Shown one piece after another: positions 5,227 to 9,555 of a DNA stretch of 9,555 nt. The first letter of the stretch is position 1, and each line of letters opens with the position of its first letter. The stretch is from W1P20-047 sp051878795 (GTDB lineage Bacteria > Actinomycetota > Coriobacteriia > Coriobacteriales > Eggerthellaceae). Location of the stretch: NCBI GenBank assembly GCA_051878795.1, contig JBJEKU010000072.1:1-9555 (forward strand), written 5' to 3'. The notes under the pieces are model-generated. The model was given only the letters and a program-made list of their open reading frames with translations. It did no database searches and was not told the DNA's origin. The translations under genes were made by a program, and so were the position numbers.

Positions 5227-5772
5227 ATGCTCGACTTGCGTTTGTGGGAACAGGCCGTTGCCTTTCATGGGCACAAGTGCCCTGGTCTGGCGATTGGATT
5301 CAAGGCCGTGGAAGGCGCGATCGATCGATTGGGCCTGAACCCCGAAGACCCTCGCGCCATCGACGAGGAAGTTGTCTGCGTAACCGAAAACGATGCCTGC
5401 GGCGTCGATGCCATCCAGGTGCTGTTGGGATGCACCTACGGCAAGTCGAATCTGATTGCGCGCATCCGCGGAAAGATGGCCTTCTCCTTCTTCGTGCGTG
5501 GGACCGACCGCGCGGTCAGGTTGGTGCTGACCGCGGAAAAAGAGGGGATGAGCCGGGAACAGTTCCAGGAATACCTGCTTTCCACTCCTTACGACAAGCT
5601 GTTTTCCGTGGGGAAGCCGACCTATGGGCTTCCTGAGCCCGCACGCCTGTTTGCCTCGCAGCCTTGTGCTAAATGCGGAGAGAGCACTGCCGAGTTCGGG
5701 TTGAGGGTGCAGGGTGGCAAGCTCGTCTGCCGTGATTGCTACGATGCCTATGCCCGAGAGGACATTGTGTGA
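5227..5772 (+). CDS. FmdE-family protein with C-terminal zinc finger
   Basis: A 181-residue protein of the FmdE family, named for a gene in the molybdenum formylmethanofuran dehydrogenase operon; its exact reaction is not known in most bacteria. Seen here: FHGHKCPG (13-20) with His14, His16 and Cys18; ENDACGVDAIQ (54-64) with Cys58; Cys69; and a C-terminal zinc finger with Cys147, Cys150, Cys168 and Cys171. These fit a metal-binding protein of the cytoplasm. The frame is open back to an ATG at 5083, but those 48 residues are not family-like and cover the repeat and promoter candidates. I therefore start at ATG 5227, just before the conserved domain; its ribosome site (GAAAGCGGGG) is modest. 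The stop overlaps the permease start. The operon with an importer suggests a role in handling or sensing the imported metal or oxyanion. Confidence 0.85.
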   Translation: MLDLRLWEQAVAFHGHKCPGLAIGFKAVEGAIDRLGLNPEDPRAIDEEVVCVTENDACGVDAIQVLLGCTYGKSNLIARIRGKMAFSFFVRGTDRAVRLVLTAEKEGMSREQFQEYLLSTPYDKLFSVGKPTYGLPEPARLFASQPCAKCGESTAEFGLRVQGGKLVCRDCYDAYAREDIV

Positions 5773-6881
5773 TTCGCAGGCCTGGTTCTTCCATGGAAAA
5801 CGGGACCGAAGGCGGATCCTGCGCCTGCAACGTACAGGTTTCCGATAGCACTTTGTTGCAGCAGAAGGCTGCCGAGCGCAAGAGGGTCCTGGTCATTGCG
5901 GGGTGCGTGCTTGTATGCGCCCTGCTCGCACTGGCCTCGCTCGCATCCGGCGCATCGGATATGAGCCTGCTTGACAGCGCCCGTGCACTGTTCGGCGTCG
6001 GCAGTCAGCAGGATGTGATGACCGTACGCTCGATCAGGCTCCTGCGCGTTCTGTGCGCGATAGTGTCGGGCGCGGGGCTGGCAATGGCGGGTGCGGCTCT
6101 GCAGAGCGTGCTCGAAAACCCGCTTGCGTCCGCATCGACCGTCGGTATCTCGCAGGGTGCCGCATTCGGTGCAACCATCGCAATCCTGGTGGTGATCCCT
6201 GTGTTTACCGGCAGCTCATCGGGGGCTGGCATGGGCACTATCGCCCTGTTCGCCTTTGCAGGTGCTATGGTATCCAGCCTGGCTGTACTGGCGTTTTCCC
6301 AATTGGGCTTTTCCCGTCCGGAAAGCATCATCCTGGTGGGCGTCGCGCTTTCGGCGCTCTGGTCTGGTGCTTCTACCATTATCCAGTACTTTTCCAACGA
6401 CCTTGAACTGACGAAGGTCATCTTCTGGCAGTTCGGCGATTTGGGCAGGGCCACCTGGTCCCAGCTGGGTTTCATGACGATAGTCGGGCTTGCCTGCGCG
6501 CTCTATTTCTTCCTGAACCGTTGGAATTACAACGCGCTTCAGAACGGGGAAATGGTTGCCGGAGGGCTTGGTGTGGACGTGAGGCGCTGCCGTGTATCCG
6601 GTGTGGTGGTGGCGTCCCTGATGGCCGCTGCGATGGTTTCCTTCGTGGGTTTGATCAACTTCATCGGCTTGATAGCCCCGCATATCGCGCGTCGCCTTGT
6701 CGGGGAGGATTATCGCTTCCTTCTACCCGCCTCATTGGTGCTGGGTGCGATTATCATGCTTGCGAGCGATCTTGCCGCACGCATGGTCATATCCCCTATT
6801 ATCCTACCCATCGGTGCCATCACTTCGTTTTTGGGAGCGCCCTTGTTCCTGTATCTGCTGTATAGGGCGTATAAGCGATGA
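5769..6881 (+). CDS. FecCD/BtuC-type ABC transporter permease
   Basis: A 370-residue inner-membrane permease of the FecCD/BtuC family, the transmembrane half of a type II importer for siderophores, cobalamin, haem or oxyanions. After a cytoplasmic lead of about 40 residues the first membrane helix is VLVIAGCVLVCALLALASLA. About ten hydrophobic segments follow. Family landmarks are RLLRVLCAIVSGAGLAMAG, GAALQSVLENPLA, GISQGAAFGA, the coupling-loop stretch GLIAPHIARRLVG, and the ending 'PIGAITSFLGAPLFLYLLYR'. I prefer the GTG at 5769: it overlaps the FmdE stop and has GAGAGG 7 nt upstream. ATG 5793 lacks a ribosome site and TTG 5736 lies within FmdE. One permease subunit should form a homodimer. 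A gap of 25 nt leads to the ATPase gene. Confidence 0.92.
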   Translation: MIRRPGSSMENGTEGGSCACNVQVSDSTLLQQKAAERKRVLVIAGCVLVCALLALASLASGASDMSLLDSARALFGVGSQQDVMTVRSIRLLRVLCAIVSGAGLAMAGAALQSVLENPLASASTVGISQGAAFGATIAILVVIPVFTGSSSGAGMGTIALFAFAGAMVSSLAVLAFSQLGFSRPESIILVGVALSALWSGASTIIQYFSNDLELTKVIFWQFGDLGRATWSQLGFMTIVGLACALYFFLNRWNYNALQNGEMVAGGLGVDVRRCRVSGVVVASLMAAAMVSFVGLINFIGLIAPHIARRLVGEDYRFLLPASLVLGAIIMLASDLAARMVISPIILPIGAITSFLGAPLFLYLLYRAYKR

Positions 6882-6906
6882 GTTGCGGAAAAACAGGTGA
6901 TCTTCG

Positions 6907-8007
6907 ATGAGCAGAAGACGTGCGGAAAGCGATTGCGTGGAGGGATCTTCCCTTGATTTGCAGGTTCACGCACACCTGCATACGCATGCCGATGGTACGG
7001 TCCACAATCATTACCACAGTCATCCCGGTGGCGATCTTCCCCATGAACATGCGCTTGATGCGGGGCATTCCCATCAATGCGCGGTCGATCCTTCCTCAGA
7101 GCATGTCGAATCTAGCAAGATTCATGCCGTAGAATCCGACTTTTCTTCTGCGGCGAGTGGGGAGGGCCGCGTTTTCGTCGAAACCCACGACTCGTTGGGA
7201 AATAGGCCTCCTCTGCACCGCCATACCCTGCCTGCCGAAGGGCATCTAGTCCTGGAGGCCTGCGACCTTGCCTATTCGTATGGGAATCAGGACGGGCAGG
7301 TCTTTGAAGGCATTGGATTGCAGGCTCATGCCGGTTCGGTTCTTGCGATTTTGGGAAACAACGGTGCGGGAAAGTCCACCCTGTTGGGCTTGCTTGCCGG
7401 GTTGCTCAAGCCTTCGGCTGGGACGGTGAAGGTGGGCCAGCGTGAGCTGGGGATCATGGACCGCAGGGAAGTGGCAAGGCATGTTGCCTATGTTGCCCAG
7501 CAGCAGCGGGTTCCGCATCTGGGGGTATACGACCAGGTGCTTCTAGGGCGTAAGCCGCATGTTGGCTGGTCGCTCACCGACTACGACCGCATGGTCGTCT
7601 CGCGTACCATTGCCCAGTTGGACCTTGAACGTTTCTCACAGAGGTTCATCGATGAGCTTTCGGGTGGCGAGCGCCAGAAAGTGCACATTGCCCGGGCACT
7701 TGCCCAGGAACCGGAAGTGCTCCTACTCGATGAGCCCACCAGCGCCTTGGATCCGAAAAACCAGATGGAAGTGCTGCATGTGGTGCGCGAGATCACGCGG
7801 GAAGAATCCATCGCTACCATCATGGTCATCCACGATATCAATCTCGCCCTGAGATTCTGCGATCGTTTCCTGCTCATCCGCGATGGGAAGGTGGTGGCGC
7901 AAGGGGATCGGTCCGTTGTGACCGGCGAAAGCTTATCTGCCACCTACGACATGCCCTTCAAGGTGATAGAGGCTGATGGTATCCCGCTGGCCCTTCCGCT
8001 GGGATAG
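6907..8007 (+). CDS. ABC transporter ATPase with His-rich N-terminal extension
   Basis: A 366-residue ATPase of the BtuD/FecE type that powers the adjacent permease. The nucleotide-binding domain spans about 113-366: Walker A GNNGAGKST (150-158), Q-loop Gln198, signature LSGGE (251-255), Walker B VLLLDEP (271-277), D-loop SALD (279-282) and switch His309. Residues 1-112 are extra compared with the usual roughly 260-residue family member. They hold 12 histidines between 21 and 56, including two HxHxHxH runs (21-27 and 33-39) plus HEH and HSH pairs. That pattern is typical of Ni, Co, Zn or Cu chelating tails. It points to a metal-linked substrate or to metal control of transport, which is inference. 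The start is ATG 6907 with AGGTGA 7-8 nt upstream. Confidence 0.92.
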   Translation: MSRRRAESDCVEGSSLDLQVHAHLHTHADGTVHNHYHSHPGGDLPHEHALDAGHSHQCAVDPSSEHVESSKIHAVESDFSSAASGEGRVFVETHDSLGNRPPLHRHTLPAEGHLVLEACDLAYSYGNQDGQVFEGIGLQAHAGSVLAILGNNGAGKSTLLGLLAGLLKPSAGTVKVGQRELGIMDRREVARHVAYVAQQQRVPHLGVYDQVLLGRKPHVGWSLTDYDRMVVSRTIAQLDLERFSQRFIDELSGGERQKVHIARALAQEPEVLLLDEPTSALDPKNQMEVLHVVREITREESIATIMVIHDINLALRFCDRFLLIRDGKVVAQGDRSVVTGESLSATYDMPFKVIEADGIPLALPLG

Positions 8008-8101
8008 GGAACAACCCGGCTGACTTGATGTGCTCAGCATCCTAGATAATGCTCCCACGAAGCGAAGGCACTTGGATGGGGTGGTGTTTCCGGGCAACGA
8101 A

Positions 8102-8131
8102 AGGACCTGGAGCGTTTTTGCCCCAGGTCCT
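8102..8131. terminator. Inverted repeat between convergent transporter genes, possible terminator
   Basis: AGGACCTGG (8102-8110) pairs perfectly with CCAGGTCCT (8123-8131) around a 12-nt loop. It lies between the ends of the plus-strand ATPase and the minus-strand binding-protein gene. On the minus strand it runs into TTCGTT, a weak T tract. On the plus strand there is none. The rest of 8008-8210 shows a second bulged hairpin near 8186-8207, just past the binding-protein stop, and no gene. Confidence 0.5.
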
Positions 8132-8210
8132 GGTACCTTAACGGCTTCACTTTTGGCCTGCGTGGGTGCGGACCGTGCGTTTTGCCACGGGGGATTCGAT
8201 CCCTGTGTTC

Positions 8211-9356
8211 TTAGAGCTCCGAAAGATCGATCTGCTTGAATTCGCATCCCGTTTCGGCCAGGTCGCTGGAAAGCGGTTGCCCAAGGAAGAATTCCGTGAT
8301 CTCGTCGAGCTTTTCGATGGGATCGACATCTGCAAAGCGGTCGGGGTAGGCAACTGCACCAACCTGGTAGCAATTCGCCAGCGCCAGTTCGGCATTCGTG
8401 GAGTAGAAGCGATAGGAGATGAGGGTGTAGACCTGGTTGTTTTTCACGGCATCCAGGCTTTGGAAGTATTCGGGATTAGCCTGGTAGTCTTCCTTCACCA
8501 GGGAAAGGTTGTTGCTCTCCACGAAGATGAAGTCGGGCTGGGCTGTGCTCACGGCTTCCAAATCGATATCGAAGGCACCCGAAATCCCCTGCGAGTCGAC
8601 GATATTCGTCACCTTGACCGAATCGAAGGGGGCGAACTGGGCTTCGGTGCCCGCGAATCCGTGGCCCCCGCGGTAGCTGATGCCTGCGGCATAGGCGGTT
8701 GCGGTATCTGCCTGCTCTATATCGGCGGTGCGGGATTTCAGATCCTGTTCGGTTTCGTTCATGTAGTCGATGACCTGGGCGGCACGGTCCTCTTTGCCCA
8801 ATACTTGGCCTACCAGCTTTAGGCTGTCATAGAAATCCTGATCGAAGATCAGGTTGCCAACAGTGATGCACACCACGGGAATGCCGGTGCGTTCCTGCAG
8901 GGAATCTGCCGCATCTTTGTCGATATTCGCGATGATGACCTGCGGATTCACCTGCATGATCGCCTCTTCGTTGGGGGTAACGCCTTTCGAGCCCCCATCG
9001 CCGATCACGGGCAGTTGGGAAAGTTCGTCGTGATAGACATGGCGATAGGGGCAAGCGACGTTGTCTTCCAATTCGGATTGCTCTACGCCCACCACCTTAT
9101 CGATTGATTCCAGGTAGGTGATGAAGCGAAGCGAACTGGAACCGATTCCGATAACGCTGTCCACTTGGGTGGGAACCTCGACCGTTCTTCCCAGCATGTC
9201 TGTGATCGTTTTGGACTGCGAGTTCCCCGTCTGGTTGTCTTGGGTGGCGTCGGGATCCCCTGACGACGTGCAACCGGGGAGGAGACATAGGGCCAAGGCG
9301 ACGAGTGCGGCTATCAAGGCGAAGCAACGTTGCTTCCGTTTGCATGATCCGATCAT
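8211..9356 (-). CDS. ABC transporter substrate-binding lipoprotein, type II (BtuF/FhuD-like)
   Basis: A 381-residue exported binding protein of the iron-siderophore/cobalamin class (two lobes joined by a long helix). It starts with a basic stretch (CKRKQR), a hydrophobic helix (ALIAALVALALCLL) and a lipobox LPGC with Cys29 as the lipidated residue. The family landmark ITDMLGRTVEVP is at 51-62, followed by a first lobe containing SVIGIG, VVGV and PQVIIANI, and a second lobe containing DIDLEAVSTAQPDFIFVES. I start at ATG 9356, where GGAAGG lies 5-7 nt upstream and the signal sequence is normal. An upstream start at 9431 would add 25 polar residues before it. It converges on the permease/ATPase operon and is transcribed separately. 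The substrate is not identifiable by eye. Confidence 0.92.
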   Translation of the reverse strand: MIGSCKRKQRCFALIAALVALALCLLPGCTSSGDPDATQDNQTGNSQSKTITDMLGRTVEVPTQVDSVIGIGSSSLRFITYLESIDKVVGVEQSELEDNVACPYRHVYHDELSQLPVIGDGGSKGVTPNEEAIMQVNPQVIIANIDKDAADSLQERTGIPVVCITVGNLIFDQDFYDSLKLVGQVLGKEDRAAQVIDYMNETEQDLKSRTADIEQADTATAYAAGISYRGGHGFAGTEAQFAPFDSVKVTNIVDSQGISGAFDIDLEAVSTAQPDFIFVESNNLSLVKEDYQANPEYFQSLDAVKNNQVYTLISYRFYSTNAELALANCYQVGAVAYPDRFADVDPIEKLDEITEFFLGQPLSSDLAETGCEFKQIDLSEL

Positions 9357-9555
9357 GCGTTCCTTCCTTTCGGGTTTGCATGGTTTGTAGGTTTTCTTCT
9401 TCGTATGCAGGTGATGAATTGCATTATGCATACGATATGAGCGGATAGTAACACGATTCGGAAGCTTTGCATCGTACGAATCACACGAATCTGAATTTAG
9501 GTAACACTGATGGTTGAGCGGTAGGAACTTCGCAAATCTCTAGATGCAACACGCT
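9357..9555 (-). promoter_or_regulatory. Upstream region of the binding-protein gene with two GTGTTAC words
   Basis: On the minus strand GTGTTAC occurs at 9448-9454 and 9501-9507 (written GTAACAC on the plus strand). The first is followed by TACTAT-like sequence and, further on, CATAAT, either of which could be a -10 box; no strong -35 is seen. I see no gene in this stretch. Confidence 0.35.

Noticed and set aside
8191..8207. tRNA-like GATTCGATCC stretch
   Set aside because: It is part of a small bulged hairpin past the binding-protein stop; no anticodon or acceptor arm surrounds it.
8166..8822. 218-residue open frame on the plus strand
   Set aside because: It is antisense to the 3' end of the clear binding-protein gene; open antisense frames of this length are expected in GC-rich coding DNA.
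1..9555. CRISPR arrays, insertion sequences, integrase or transposase genes
   Set aside because: I looked for regularly spaced repeats and recombinase motifs on both strands and found none.

Overview
The window looks like a chromosomal segment of a moderately GC-rich anaerobic actinobacterium. The gene content (an FmdE-family protein beside a BtuCD/FecCD-type ABC importer, a YbjQ-family protein, a tRNA with encoded CCA) would suit Coriobacteriia such as Eggerthellaceae. That placement is an inference from general style, not from a marker gene. The layout reads as an accessory cassette beside a tRNA gene on the left and a conserved-looking metal or metalloligand transport locus on the right.

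Left region (1-5086). The window opens with the 3' part of a tRNA-Pro(GGG) gene and its terminator. Next comes a two-gene minus-strand operon: a Macro-domain protein (ThsA-type Macro family), then a TIR-like protein (ThsB-type). Together they form a Thoeris-like anti-phage defence pair. Divergent from it is a plus-strand three-gene operon of overlapping or tightly spaced genes: a DUF4417 protein, a small HNH/Endo VII-type nuclease resembling a polymorphic-toxin tip, and a small acidic protein that is the likely immunity partner. A second minus-strand operon follows: a zinc-ribbon/TPR-like protein and a coiled-coil plus YbjQ (UPF0145) protein. The region ends in a broken gene (4742-5086, two in-frame stops) that looks like the C-terminal TOBE part of an ABC-transporter ATPase.

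Right region (5087-9555). FmdE-family protein, FecCD-type permease and an ABC ATPase with a striking histidine-rich N-terminal extension form a plus-strand operon. The matching lipoprotein substrate-binding protein is convergent on the minus strand. Together they make a complete type II (BtuCDF-like) importer. Its substrate cannot be read from sequence; molybdate/tungstate, another metal or a metal chelate are the main candidates.

The most interesting items are: the Thoeris-like pair whose Macro effector has a soluble helical N-terminus and no membrane helices; the toxin/immunity-like cassette lacking any delivery domain; the decayed ATPase at the cassette edge; a pair of imperfect inverted sites bracketing the cassette; the His-rich ATPase; and a GTGTTAC word found only upstream of the two divergently placed transcription units of the transporter.
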